A DNA stretch of 64,000 nt from Hevea brasiliensis (Eukaryota > Streptophyta > Magnoliopsida > Malpighiales > Euphorbiaceae): the NCBI RefSeq assembly GCF_030052815.1, contig NC_079505.1:13432388-13496387 (forward strand), given 5' to 3'. This document shows positions 47,310 through 61,000 of this stretch, piece after piece. Below the pieces are notes generated by a model. The model was not told the DNA's origin. It was given only the letters and a program-made list of their open reading frames with translations, and ran no database searches. The position numbers and the translations under genes are program-made. Numbering within the stretch: position 1 is the first letter of the stretch; the number at the start of each line of letters is the position of its first letter.

Positions 47310-49518
47310 GTACTGTTTTATATTTTTTATTCCTTTTATAATTTTATTTATAGGCTTTTTATTAACTTTGATATTTAGTATAGATCGAAGCAAAATTTGG
47401 TGAAAATTTTTATTAAGTTATAACGACTTGTGTCTTATTTTGATAATTATATTCCTCTTAATTATTATTTATTTATTTATATAGTTTTTATTCAAATAAG
47501 ATATTATTTGATTATATTTGATAATTAAATAACATTTAATAAAGTGTAAATATATATTTTTTATATGCTAAAGTCTTAATAATTTCAATAATAATTATTA
47601 CATTATCATGTAGTGATATTAATTTTTAGTTTCTTTAAAATAAAAATTAAATTCAAACAATATTTCTAAATCATGATATTTTAGTTTGTCCCATTTTATT
47701 TAGTATTTTACATAATTTTAATCTTTATTTTAGTTAATTGTTTCATTTTCATAATTTTATATTTAATTTATACAATTTTTTTTTTTATTTTGAAGGTCAA
47801 CCATGCAACCAGGAGAGATTTATACGGTGATTTAGAATTTTTATAATTGAACACTACTAATCTTTAAGGCTTTTGTCGCTTACTTACAGAAAGTTTAGGA
47901 TAATTTTTTGTTAGGTTGACGTCAGAATGGACGCAGGATTAAATATAAAAGGAGGCCAAAATTTAATCTCAATTTATAAATCAAAATTAAAATTATGAGA
48001 ATTGAAATCTGAAAATTTAGATTAAAAAGCAAATTAATTAAAAGAAAAACACATATTGTATATATTTTTTTACGTAAAAAGTCTATTTTAATTCGTAAAG
48101 AATACGGTAATAGTTATGTAAACTTTTAAAATGTTATAAAGTTTAAATAAATCTTTTAAATTAAAAAAAAAATTAAATAAATTTTTTAAAAATTTACGTT
48201 TAATATAAATTCAATTAAGGATATTCATGAAAATCTTCTAACTATAGGTTCTCATTAATATTTTTGTATATTTAATTTTTAATATCTTAATCATTATTTA
48301 CTACATCCTAAAATAGATTAATAAGTTATTTTTTATCAAATAATTAAAGAAATTTCTTTATAAGTTCAAGAAACTTTTTTAAATAAGTTTTTAAAACTAT
48401 TTTGTAAATAGTAACTTATCAATTTGCTCCATAATATAGTAGATTTCCACCAAATAATAATAAAGCTTATTTATTCATAAAATAGTAAAAAAACTTATTT
48501 AATCTATTTTTTAAATTTTAAAGGACTTATTTAATCTTTTTAAATATTAAAGAATTTTATTAGACCCTAAAATACGTTAAAAACTTATATAATTATTTAG
48601 TATAACTTTAAAATTCTAAATAACTCTTATATCCTTTTTTTAATTTATTAATAAAATTTTAATTATAAAATAAAAATGAACAGTTTCCTTTCATATTAGG
48701 TGGATAGCATGTTATGCTAAATTACAGTATTGAATTAAAAGAAAGATTTTATATATCAACCTTAAATTATTGAATGATCATTTATTTAGATACTGATTGA
48801 AAAAGTTAATTGAGTGATAATGATAATTTTGCAATTGTTAATTTTTTTTTTATAGAATCATTCTATAACTATAAAAATAAAATTATTTAATATATATATA
48901 TATATATATATTGATAAAAATTAAAGACTTTAAATTTTTATTAGACAATTTGAACCCTTTTAATCAAAGATTTATACTGTGAACAGTCTTCCATGAAGAT
49001 GAATGTCTAAAAATATTGTTTCCTCTTTGATCAATTAATTGTATTAGTTGGGAAGCTACCAAAAATTAGATATCTCGTACTAATTAATTATGAGGCAAAG
49101 ATAGCACGATATTCATGCTCAATGACAATTGCAGCAATATAGGGACCAATAATAAATGCAATGCCGTATATAGACCCATGGGTTCCATCAATTCTTTTTA
49201 GATTTATTATTTTATTAATAATTTTTAATTATATAATCTTTATTACATCATTAATAAATTAACATTAAACCCAAAAATATCTTTTTTTAATTTAAAATTC
49301 AATATTCTTAAATAATAATAATAATAATATAGAAAACATAATTATTTCAATTTATTATTTCAAATTATAAATAAATAGTATTCCACCAAGTATAACCAAA
49401 TTTAATAGTAGAAATTTAAATTTTAAAATTTTAAAATAAAGGTCAAAATATATTAAAAAATATTAAAATGATTAATAAAACTTATCTATCGGCTAATAAT
49501 GATGATATTATCCGAAGT
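47310..49518 (+). repeat. Segmental duplication, copy 2 (empty site for the Athila-like element)
   Basis: It matches 19920-21221 joined to 33345-34519. Near 48575-48600 it reads straight through the place where copy 1 has the 12-kb element. It starts right at the gypsy LTR end and finishes at TCCGAAGT (49511-49518), after which it continues into unrelated sequence. Confidence 0.88.
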
Positions 49519-52500
49519 GGATCTATCTTCCTTGAATGAAATCACTCGGACAATTTGAATCATTTTTAGTCACAAAATAAATTTTCTATTTTTGCTTTTG
49601 CTCTCTGTTTCTCTCATTTCGCTTTCTTTATTCTATTAAAATTTAAAAATTAATTATTTTATATATATATATATAAATAAATAAAATTATTGATCTCAAC
49701 TCTCTATTTACTCTTAATTAAAGATTAAAATTTTAAGGGATTGATAGATCATCATGCTTGTTTTTTCTAAAAAATATTAAACCAAAAATTTCAATTTTAT
49801 TAAGAAATTATTTTTAAATCATACTAAATCAAATCGTTGACATTCTTGTAAATTAAGTTTGACAAAAATATAAATTAAAATTGGTTGTTAATACTTGGTA
49901 TATATACTTTTTAGCTATTTCTTAATTATATGATCTTTTAACTATAAGATATATATGTAATTAATGATTAACATATTTTTATACACTTATAATTAAGAAT
50001 TAAAAGGTGATTTAATATATTTATAAATAAAATTATTAAGAAAATATAGAATAATGAAAGATAATATTAAATTATATATAGTCCACTATTATTATAACTA
50101 GTATTTTTGAATGTGCATTGCACATTGTTTATACTTGTTATATAATTACTCGTGAATTAATTTTTTTGATATACAATTTTAGACAAATTTTCATACTAAT
50201 TAATTAATAAACCTTAAAATTAAGAAAACTAAAGTAAGGATTTAAATTAAAATTAGACAAATATCTAAAAACACACTTTCATTATATTCTACTTATATGT
50301 ATTTAAGTTAAAAAGATGTATTTTTATTTATTAATAATATCTTTTGTTTTACCTAAATAAGATTCAAAAATCTGTCTTATTAGGTATATATACTATTTTC
50401 CACTCTCAAATTTTATTATTATTTATAATTTTTTAAACAATTTAAATTAGTCCAAATAATAATTTATTTTTTTAACTTTTTACTATTATAATCAATTATT
50501 TAATTTTGTGAAAGTTTAGTCAATTCTTTATAGTCAATTTTTAATTTAATGTTAGCTTATTTAAATCAATTTTGACTATTTTAAAAAAAAAACTTTTAAA
50601 ATCAAGAAAAAATTATAAAAAATAAAATAAAATCTAATGCTAAGTCTTTAAATTACATGTCTATAAGTATTTTTTAAAATAGAATTTATAACAAAATTAT
50701 TAATTATTATTTATTATAAATTAAAAAAATATAAAATAATTTAATTAATTTAGAAATTTCTCTATTTATATTTTTATATTTACTAAATAAATTTTATTAA
50801 TAATAGGATGATCCACTAAACACTAGAAACTAAATGATGATGTTTTAACATAAATAAATGACTAGTGTTGAAAATTTTTGAGACACAAATTATTGTACTT
50901 TTAACGTGACAGTCAAATGTCTTATTGTATGGCTCTTATCGAACAAAAATATTTAGATATTACGTGGCCGAATGTAATACATTTGGTATTTTATCTATTT
51001 ATTAAATATTAAAAATAATTGTAATGAGATATTATACCTTTATGTTATATTTAGTAGAGTATAATATAATATAATATAATTAATTGTATAATGCAATTAA
51101 AATTAGAATGTAATGTAATTATCATTATATTTCTTTGTTTAATTGTAAAATAAAAATATAAGTAGTGTAATGTAATGATAATTTTTATTTTAATATTTAA
51201 TTTATTTATAATGTTAATAATAAGTAATAATGATTACAGTGATTGATAGTCAAATGGTAATGATGACTAAGTGATGGTAATAGTGGTTGTAGTGATAACG
51301 GTAATTAGATAGTAGTGGCGGCAAGACAAAATAGTGATGGCGATAAAGTGACGATAACTAAGTGGTGATAACGATTATCAAGTGATGGTGATAGCGAAAG
51401 TGATAATAGAATGGTGGTGGTGGTGGTTATCGCGGTGGTCGTGGCAGTGGTGGTAACAGAATGAGAATAGTTGTGGTGGTAATGACAGAATAGGAATAGT
51501 AGTGGTAATAGCAGTGATAATCAAATAGTGATTGTAGTAATAATATTGATAATAAATAATAAAAATAAAATAAGTAATTATGATTATATTAATTTTTATA
51601 TGTAAATGACTATTATGTTACTTTAAATATAATTAATTAAGTTGCGTAATTATTATTCTTACATTAATTTTTTTGTGTTACTAAATAATGTAATCAAATA
51701 TACAATATAATCAGGATTACATTATAACTATGATTACGCCCTATTAAACGTGTCTTTATTTCTCAGATTAAGATATCAATTCATCTTACTTAGCTATCTT
51801 CTCTATGAAGATTTTTATAGAGATAATTCCTTTTTTTTTTCTTTATATTATGGATCATTTAATCTCCTTTAAATTAATATATGACGTGAAATAACCTATT
51901 TTCTTTGAATTTTTTTTTGTTGTGGAGTAATTATTATATATGAAATACGAACGTAAAACATGAATTATTTTTATTTATATTTGTGGTATACACATTCAAT
52001 TTAAAATTGATATATCATCTAAAATTATGATGAATTTTAATATTTAAAAATATAATAAGACTTAGTTATAAATATAATATTTATAATATGTTGATTTTTT
52101 TTTATTGATTATGTGTATACACATCTTGATATAAATAAAAAATTTCAATAACATATTTATGGGTTGATGTCATTCATTTGTTCTAAAAATTTCTACATGT
52201 TTTAAATATATTGTTCTAAAATATATTGTTCTAAAAATTTCTACTTGTTTTAAATCTATTGTTCTAAAATTTATCTATACATATAAAGCAAGCTAAACTC
52301 TTCTAAAAACTTATCATGTGGTATTTTAAGAAAATTTATATGCATGGAACAATTGCCTTATAATATAATTAACTAGTAGTATGCCTATGCATTGCACGGG
52401 TTTATATTATTGATAATTTAAATTAATTTAAATTAATTTTTTATATACAAAGATAATTATATTGGTAAAGATATTTTTATTTACTTTAAATATTATTTTG

Positions 52501-54344
52501 ATCATAAAAATTTTAAATATTGTGAAAATAAAATTAGTTTAAGTATATAGTTGTTGAGTATATTTTCTATATTTTTAATTTTAAATATTAAACATCACAA
52601 ATCGAAAATTAGCAATATGTAATGAATTTTTAATATTTAATAATATAATTAATGTGATTGGACTTTCAAAGTCATAATTAATTATAAATAGATATTAATT
52701 TTTTAAATTTAAAAGAAATATATTAATTGATCTCATCAAAACATAGAAAAATAAAACAAAATCTAAAAAATCCTTAAAAAAAGAAAAATAGGTTTAAAAT
52801 TTATAATTCATGATAATGGAAGTAATAAACAATATAAAAATTCTTTACATCAATGATAATACAATATTGTTCACCACAATTTTAATAACCAAAAGTTGTT
52901 ATAACAATTTTTTTGCCATTAATATGTTTAAATGATTTTAAATATATAAAAATAGTGGTGAATTATGCACTTCAAAATTAAACTTCTCGTCTTCCATTAG
53001 GAATATTGAAAAATTTTGTGCTGTAATTTATTAAGCAAAATCCTAAGTTATAAACTTTTATTCACAAAAAGATAATTAGACAAATTTAATTTTGCTTTCG
53101 TTTAAAATATCCATTGCTTAGACTACAGCCATTTTAGACTTTAATTTCATAAATTGGGATTCTAAGAGTCTAGGATTATTGGTCAAATACCAATTTCATA
53201 TTTAGAATCACATTTTTCCCAAGATATTACAAATAGTATTAGGAAAGGTATGGAAAAAAAGAAAGTGAGATGTCATAATGCAGAAATTCAAATAATAGTT
53301 GACATACTTGATGGCAGGAGAGTTGCTTAGTAATCTGCTAGCAACCATCTAGAGCAGGTTCATATAAAGATAATCATCCAAAGACTCTCCGGTTTCTCCC
53401 ATTTAAATGCAGGATTCATAGTTTTTTTAAGCCTATTGAAATTATATCATTTCTCATCAAGAATAAGACTTTTTTGGCAGCCCAATTACCGTATATACAA
53501 ATAAAGTAGCATACACCTTAGCATCTTATGAAAGAACCCAAAATGGTAATGCCAATTCCCTATTGTGGTTTTCACCTCTTCGAAGAACCGAAAGAAGACA
53601 ATGTAATAAAATCTAATAAAATATTTTTCTATTTAAATATTAAAATCACAAAAGAAAATGTTAGTAATATACAATGAATTTTTAATGTTTAGTGATATAA
53701 TTAATATAATAATTAGTTATAAATAAATATTATTATTAATTTTTAAATTTAGAAAAAAATATATTGATTGATTCAATCAAAACATATAAAAAAAACTCAA
53801 AAACAAAAAAACGAAAAAGATGTAAGATATAAGAAGAAAAGGAAATTGAGATTAATTCGGTTAATAAAATGTTGTTTCCTATTTAATATAAAATTCAACT
53901 ATTATTGTTACTTACTTACCTATCTTTTCAATGTATCATATACATATTTTCTATTATGTATTACTTCTAATTTTTACAATATATTTTTTCTCTAATGATT
54001 CACATTATATGTAAAGTATTTTATGATATAATTTAGAGAAAAAAAATCTAACAATGAAAAAAAATTCCATAAACATAATTTGAAGAAAAAAAAGTAGTGT
54101 AAATTTCAAATAAAAAAATGAATTAAGAAATAGGAGTTGTCAAATACTAAATAAATCAATTTAAATTAAAAAATCACTTATTTCTCTTAATTAAAATTTG
54201 TCAAATAGGAGTGATAAAATTGCCTTATTCTTTTATTTTTTTGTGAAAATTGAAAAATATATTTAAAACATGTAGAAATTGCCAAGTAGAAAAGAGAAAA
54301 GTACCCTTGTTCTTTGCTTTTACATAGTTATATAGATATAGATA
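49519..54344. other. AT-rich intergenic DNA with decayed repeats
   Basis: No gene seen; open frames are short and low-complexity. Two similar heads, ACTAGTATTTTTGAATGTGC (about 50099) and ACTAGTAGTATGCCTATGCA (about 52371), each lead into a TGCATTGCAC motif and may start old DNA-transposon-like repeats. A GTG-rich stretch lies at 51240-51530. A short triplicate of ATATTGTTCTAAAA occurs at 52208-52270. Confidence 0.55.
51240..51530 (+). repeat. GTG/GTA-rich imperfect trinucleotide repeat
   Basis: A sudden G-rich island of GTGATGGT, GTGGTGGTGGTGG and GTGGCAGTGG in AT-rich DNA. Flanks at 51055-51180 and 51640-51740 contain many TAATGTAAT-type motifs and could be the ends of an old non-autonomous transposon. 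The repeat itself is plain, its origin is not. Confidence 0.6.
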
Positions 54345-54349
54345 TATTA

Positions 54350-57300
54350 TGTCACACCTTATCCTTCCATAAGATATGACATGATTCCGTAATATGCCTA
54401 ATGAATTACTGCACTCTGTTAACCGATAATTCATTAAACATACTGTAAGGGATTTTAAATGATTCAAATTCATTTTCAAATAAACTTATTGATGAAAGGT
54501 TAACAGAATTATTGTAAACACGATTAAGAAATAAAATAAAGATTTTAAACTTAAAGAAAAATTTTGTAGAAAACAGGCGTGGTGACGGCTAAAAACATGA
54601 TTAACCAAAAATTTGAAACCTGTCAAAAATCTGTACAACATATATAATTCACAATCACTCATCAAATCAATAATTTCTCAAATCAACATTCAAGTAAGGG
54701 CTTTTCTTCATTTAATACTAAAAGAATAAAACTTTTCCATTTACAACCCAAATAAATATTTCTTTACAAATTTACAATCATTCAAGGTTACAAAAAAAAA
54801 TAATGTTACAACACTTTTATACAACTTCTCAAATGATTCTTACATACATATAGTTATCATTACATAAAAAACAAACTTCAAAAAGGGTATAACTAAGATA
54901 TACCCGAGTGCCAAAATAATCTGACTTCAATCGCTCTCACTCTACAGTCTTTTCCTTTCCTTTACCTGCAACAGCATAAAAATAGTTATCGCTGAGTATT
55001 TCACTCAATGGTGCACAACTTAATAATTTATAAAATCATCATAACACATGAAATCATTTCACAACAAAATATTTCCTTATTCACAATTCCATGAAACACA
55101 AAAATAATATCAAAATCTTCAATAACACATTTCTCAAATCATGTAGAAATAGTCAATGTCACAAATAACATTTAAAAACAATTAGTGTTGCCAACAATCA
55201 CACAGTTTAAGCCATGACATAAAATTTTACGATTAATGTCGAGTTGTACACTATGACAAAGCTATCTCAATTTGGTTGTACACTATGACAAAGCTATCTC
55301 AATTTCACTAACCATTATTAATGAGAGAAGGCTAGCTAGTAAATATGAGTACTCGTCCGATATCAACCTTAACTGGCAAGTTAGAGAGGGAGGTAATATA
55401 AACAATCTCAACCTCACTAACCATTACTAATAAGAGAAGTAAACAAATTTGTCATGCCAACTGTAGTTTCAAAACAATTTAAATAATTTTTATTCAAATA
55501 CCCAAGCATTTCAAATCATCATAATTCAACACATAGGGTTGGCAATACAACAATTTCTCAAACACTTCTAAAATACATTCATTCCGGCCACCCCCTTGCT
55601 ACAATAACATCAATGGCCAACATTCACCTTTTCAACACAATAATAAACTCATTTTAACATTCAAAAATTCCCAAAACAATAGAAACATTTCACAATTACA
55701 AAGGAAACTCAATTTTGATTTATAGAAAGTTCATTCATTTCATTTGAAATTTAAAATACAAGGAAATCAAATTGTGCACAAACCTTAACTTAGACTTCTT
55801 TCTTGGGCTTAATTCTCCCTTTGTTCCAAAGTTCAATTCTCCACTGAAAATACACAATTTCAAAGTTTTAATACTCATTCTAACTTCCACTCATATCTAA
55901 TCAATTAAATTCCTAAGATTGCTACACATTCTGACCATACCCAACTGCAGGGCAGCATTAGAACATGACCTTTGAACCCAATTTTAATGTAGTTCCAATC
56001 ATATTTTTGAAAGTAATCTTCATAAAAATTGTTCCTCTATGTCTTAGATTTAATTATCATTTTGAATCACTCAATTTGGAGGTCTAAATCATCTGTTATA
56101 GTCAAAATACTAGGTATTGCTCCTGGGTGTGTTACCCTGCGATTCATAGATTTTCAAGATTTTCACCAGAATTTGCAGTCACTATTTAGGTACTTTACTC
56201 CTAGAATTTATACCAGGTCTCTGAAACAAAGTTTTAGGCCTTTATCTTAAGTTTCTAAATCATTTTGTAGCACCTCAATTAGAGATGTACAAAAGAAGTT
56301 ATGCTTTGTTAACCATACGGAGGTCACAGGGCAAAATTGCTAAGTTGCAGGAAATTTTAGTTTTCAAGTTCTAACTTACTTTAACATTTCAACCACTTTC
56401 CCCTTATATCTGGATCTAGGTCAAAACATGAAAGTTGTAGTTCTATGTCTTATGGTTATTTTGGCTTTAGAATCACCGAATTTGCATCTATATAGCTTCA
56501 GTTATGGCCATTTTGCCAAAACTATTTAGGTGGCAATTTCTCAAGTTTCCAGGTTAGTTTCAGAATCCAGTCAAGTTTCTAGTCCTACTTTGTTTAGCTA
56601 ATTTGGGTGGGTTACCACCATAATTTGGCAATAGGTCTTCATATGAATTGTTCACCTATGTCTTAGGATTACAAAGGTTCAAGATTCACTAAATTTGGAG
56701 TTTTATAGAGTGAGTTATGCTTAAATAAGTAAGTACTATTTATTTGATTAGTTTTCCATATTTAGGGTTTTTATTGTCGGATTCTAGCCCTTATTAAGGT
56801 ACCTTCCGGCCATTTTCTAGTCAAGTGTCCTACATGAAAGTTTTGGCACTTTAGGTTTCATTTCCCATTGGTTTTACCTCATTTGGAGTTACGTAGCTTA
56901 AGTTATGAGCTAATAACCCCACTGGACTTAAGCTATCCAGATTCAGCATTTATGACACCTCAAGCACAACTTTAATTTCATTAATTTCTTGACCAAACCA
57001 AAGTTATTTCTTAACAAATACACTTTAAATGGTCATAATGCACAACTAATAGCATCAATTAGGTTTCATACCATCAAAACCCTAACTCCATAACCTTAGA
57101 CCTAATTTCACTTCTTCACATCTTGCATGATTTCAAGCAATTTCCACAACAATTTCTACATAATCAACTCAAATTCAATGAATTAACAAATAATTAAACT
57201 TGAATCTTAACTTACCTCACTTGGCCCAATTTCTATCTTCACAAATCACCCAAATTTCTTGAGTTCCTTGCTTCATTTCTTTTAATCTAGGGCTAATTCA

Positions 57301-58070
57301 AGGTTTTAATTTGATTTGCTATGGGAATCATGGATGAAATCAAAGATTTTGGAGTTTGATTTGATCAACACTGGAGGTAGAGAAAGAGGAGGAGGACGAC
57401 AACAAAGGGATGAAGATGAATGAATTTTATTTTCTTAATATTTAACCTATTTAATTCATTAATGGCATTTTGGTAATTATGTGGGTGGCAAAGTTGTAAA
57501 TAAGTAGTCTTCCATAATCATTAGAATTTGACTTCGGATAATTATGTTTAATTTTTATAATCACAATTAGTTATACAAATCTAATTTTCATTAATTTAAT
57601 TTGTCTCACTTTTGGTCAATTTTGGACTCTTAAAATTAATTGACAAAATTTTACTCCTAGCGAGTTTTTATTCATCCTTCATATAATACCTGATAAGTCC
57701 TTAGCATTTGTTTTTTCACCTTAGGTTTTGATTTACTTATTTGTGCTTATTTCCTTTTCATTTATTTGATTTATTAATTCCCAAAATTTCTTAATTAATC
57801 CTTAATTAAGGAGTGTATAGTTTCACATGAATTTAGAGTGACAATCAACTCACGATCGCTTCTGATAAGTCACCCATCGTCGGAACTTAAGCTCATTTAA
57901 TCGATTTATACTCCATTTTTTTATTTTCCTTGAACCTTATTTAATTTTTATTAATTTAATTTATGGTTTCTCTCTGTGATTTAATTGTGGTTCCGGATAT
58001 TCTAAATCAGAACAAACATTAATCATCGAGCAAGAGAATATCTGAAACTATCTAATGTGAGAGTATTACA
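54350..58070 (-). mobile_element. Solo LTR of a gypsy element, 3.7 kb
   Basis: It begins TGTCACACC (plus strand) and ends GTATTACA, flanked by TATTA at 54345-54349 and 58071-58075. There is no internal coding region. On the minus strand it starts TGTAATACTCTCACATTAG and ends AAGGTGTGACA, like the chromovirus LTRs at 35115 and 43446 in ends, length and layout. It also shares a diverged form of their CTATGTCTTAG/TCATGAA repeat module (56015-56850). A 32-bp tandem duplication lies at 55243-55306. Recombination between two LTRs of one element is the usual origin. Confidence 0.85.
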
Positions 58071-58075
58071 TATTA

Positions 58076-61000
58076 TAATAATTAAAATATAATGATAGTA
58101 AAACTAATAAGAAAAAATAGTTAAAAATATGATAATTATAATATAACAATCAAAAAATAATAATTATAGAAATAGTTAAAATTTAGAATTTAAAATTATA
58201 CCTTACAAAGTATATTGTTAATAATAAATTTTATTTTTATGTTATGATTATTTGAGGATAATATTTAAAAAATAATAGTATGTAACTTTTAGACACATTA
58301 ATTAAATTCAAATTAACATGTAATTAAAACAAATAATTAAATTTTGAAGTGACTGACAATTATAGGTGAAGAAAATAAAAACCAACTTCAAATCATTGGT
58401 GTTGACTTTGATTCCTTTATTGTCTTCCTGTTGTTAATTGATGTACTATGGGCCCAAACGATAGATTCATTAGAATTAGATTTCAAAAGATGAAATTGGA
58501 TCCAAATAATTGGCTTGCTAATGCTTGAGTCCAGATATGCAGAGGCTTTAAGATATTAAGGTTGCTTTTTTTGACATCCTATAATATTCTGTTAATTGAA
58601 TTGTGTCAAGAATAATATAAACACATAAAAAATAAAATATGAAAGCATATAGTATAATTTAGGAGATTTCATCTCTATTATTAGTTAATTGTCATCATAA
58701 ATAAATTTCAGTCTTCTTTAGAAGATACAAATTTCTTACTACAAAATAATGAATGCAAGTTATCTGCCTACATTAGTTACACTTATTCTCTTATTTTTAA
58801 CTCCTCTAACACAACTTACTCTTTTAAATAAATAAATAAAAGAATCAAAAAATTAAGTAATTTTAAATTGCTTAAGTGATAATAATAAGATTCTATATTT
58901 TTTTACTTAAAAGAGAAACAAATTTTTTTAATGGCTTTAGCTTTAAATCCGTACTTTCAGGAGATAGAAGCTTTGATGAGATATAAGACACCAATAACCT
59001 GTGAAAAAGTACTCCATGGGCATTATCACTACATATAATTGTTCTTCTATTATCATCGATCTGCAAGTTTGGAGCTGCATAATTATAAAATCTTTTGCAT
59101 ATTCAAATAATCATTAGGTTAAAGCATTCAATTTCAATATTACAAATTAAAGAATCATCATGAATTAGCAATATTTTCAAGTTAAAGAATCACAATAAAT
59201 AAAAATTAATATTATAATATTTAAAATAGCCAAGTAAATCACAAAACTTCCTTGAAAAAAGGGTCGAATCACTAAACTTGATAAATTAAAGCATTTTCCT
59301 ACATATAGGACTTTGCAAGTGGAATATTAATATAAATATTGATTTATTAGCTTTGTTACAGTTGAAAATTATTATGCCTACCATGGTTTAAAATTTTCTA
59401 ACATAAGATTTAGAGTTCAAATAAAATTGGGATTCAAGAATTGGATTCATATAAGACTTTACAAATTTAATATTACATGACATTATCTGAAAAATAAAAA
59501 AATTAATACAATATTTTTTTAAGAAAGTATAATAGTCCTTTATTGTATTATAATAAATTAATATGGATATTTTTGTCAAACTCAATGTTCTCTCTCCGTC
59601 ACACATTTATATATGTTATAGATATAGAATAATTATAAAGAATATTAAATTTTACAAATTTTTTTAAATTTATAAAATTTAGCTTAAACTATTAGATGGA
59701 TAACAATTTTATCCTATTTAATAGGTTAGAATTGAAACATATTTATAAATCTACAAAGCTAGCATAATAAATAAAAAAATGATTTCTATTATTTTTCAAT
59801 ACTGCTAATAATAAATACTATTTTTCTAAAGTTTTTCTTTGTAAAAACACTAAATATTAGAAAAGATTAATATTATTATAATTACATGTATTTCTACTAA
59901 TCAAATTGGATATAAATGTTACGGCTATTATCGGTTAATAAAACTAAAAAGAATAGGATAGATAATATACAAGAATTTGTTTTTGTTTTTTAATTTCCCT
60001 ACTAATTCTCACAAAAAATGTGTCATTAAATCAATTAGTAGGGAAACTAAATTTCACCAATAAAGATTAATATCAGTGAGGAAATTAAATTTCACCACTA
60101 AAGATGAATATTAGTGGAGAAATCACCTTCCCCACTAAATGGTCTCCTCGTTAGCAGGGAAATTTACTTTCCCCACAAATTGGTATCATCTTTAGGGGGA
60201 CAAAATTTTACCTCTAAAATATTTGAAATTAGTTGGGAAATGGGCAATCCACTACAAATTGATCTTTTCTTTAGTAGAAAAAAATTTCCCGAGTAAAATA
60301 TTTGAAATTACTGGAGAAATGGCAATCCCTCACAAATTGATCTCCTCTTTAGTGGGAAAAAATTTCTCCACTAAAATGTTTGAAATTAGTGGAGAAATTG
60401 CAATTCTTTGCAAATTGTAAGACATTGTGGCCAATGTTTTATCTGCTTAAATACTTTAATTATTGCACATTAAGTAATTCAAATATTACATTTATATAAT
60501 AATGGTTTTAATTTTATAAACATATAATAATACATAGCACATGATATAATCCATACAATAAAATGGGGTAACTATCTTCCCAAAATTGATATAGCACATA
60601 AACAAAAATATAAAGCAACATATTTCATGCAAAACATGGGAGAACATGCTGAGGATCATCCCATAATCATATACATGCCATTGATCATTGTGGAAGCACA
60701 ATTTTAATGCATACTCAACTGAAATAATATGATATTAGAATTCATCATATTATGAGAGCATGAAAAAATAGAAAATTGAAATTAAATTATGAGCAGCTAA
60801 ATAAACTATGCATCATCTAAATTATATGAAGTCACTAAATTAAAAATAGGATGCAAATATACGTAGAAAATAATTACAAACTTTTAAGAAAATAGCTTAA
60901 TAAGCTTGATTAAATCTAGACCATTGTCTTCTTTTATCTATATTTTGCAATTAAAAAAATGTATATGTTATTTGACAAGTCTATGAAAAAGAAAGCTTGA

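Noticed and set aside
53768..53995. 75-residue plus-strand frame with a hydrophobic end
   Set aside because: It is in low-complexity AT-rich DNA; the Lys/Phe/Tyr/Ile bias reflects base composition.
54350..58070. Small complete LTR element instead of a solo LTR
   Set aside because: No paired internal LTRs, primer site or polypurine tract found; its length equals one LTR of the related chromovirus.
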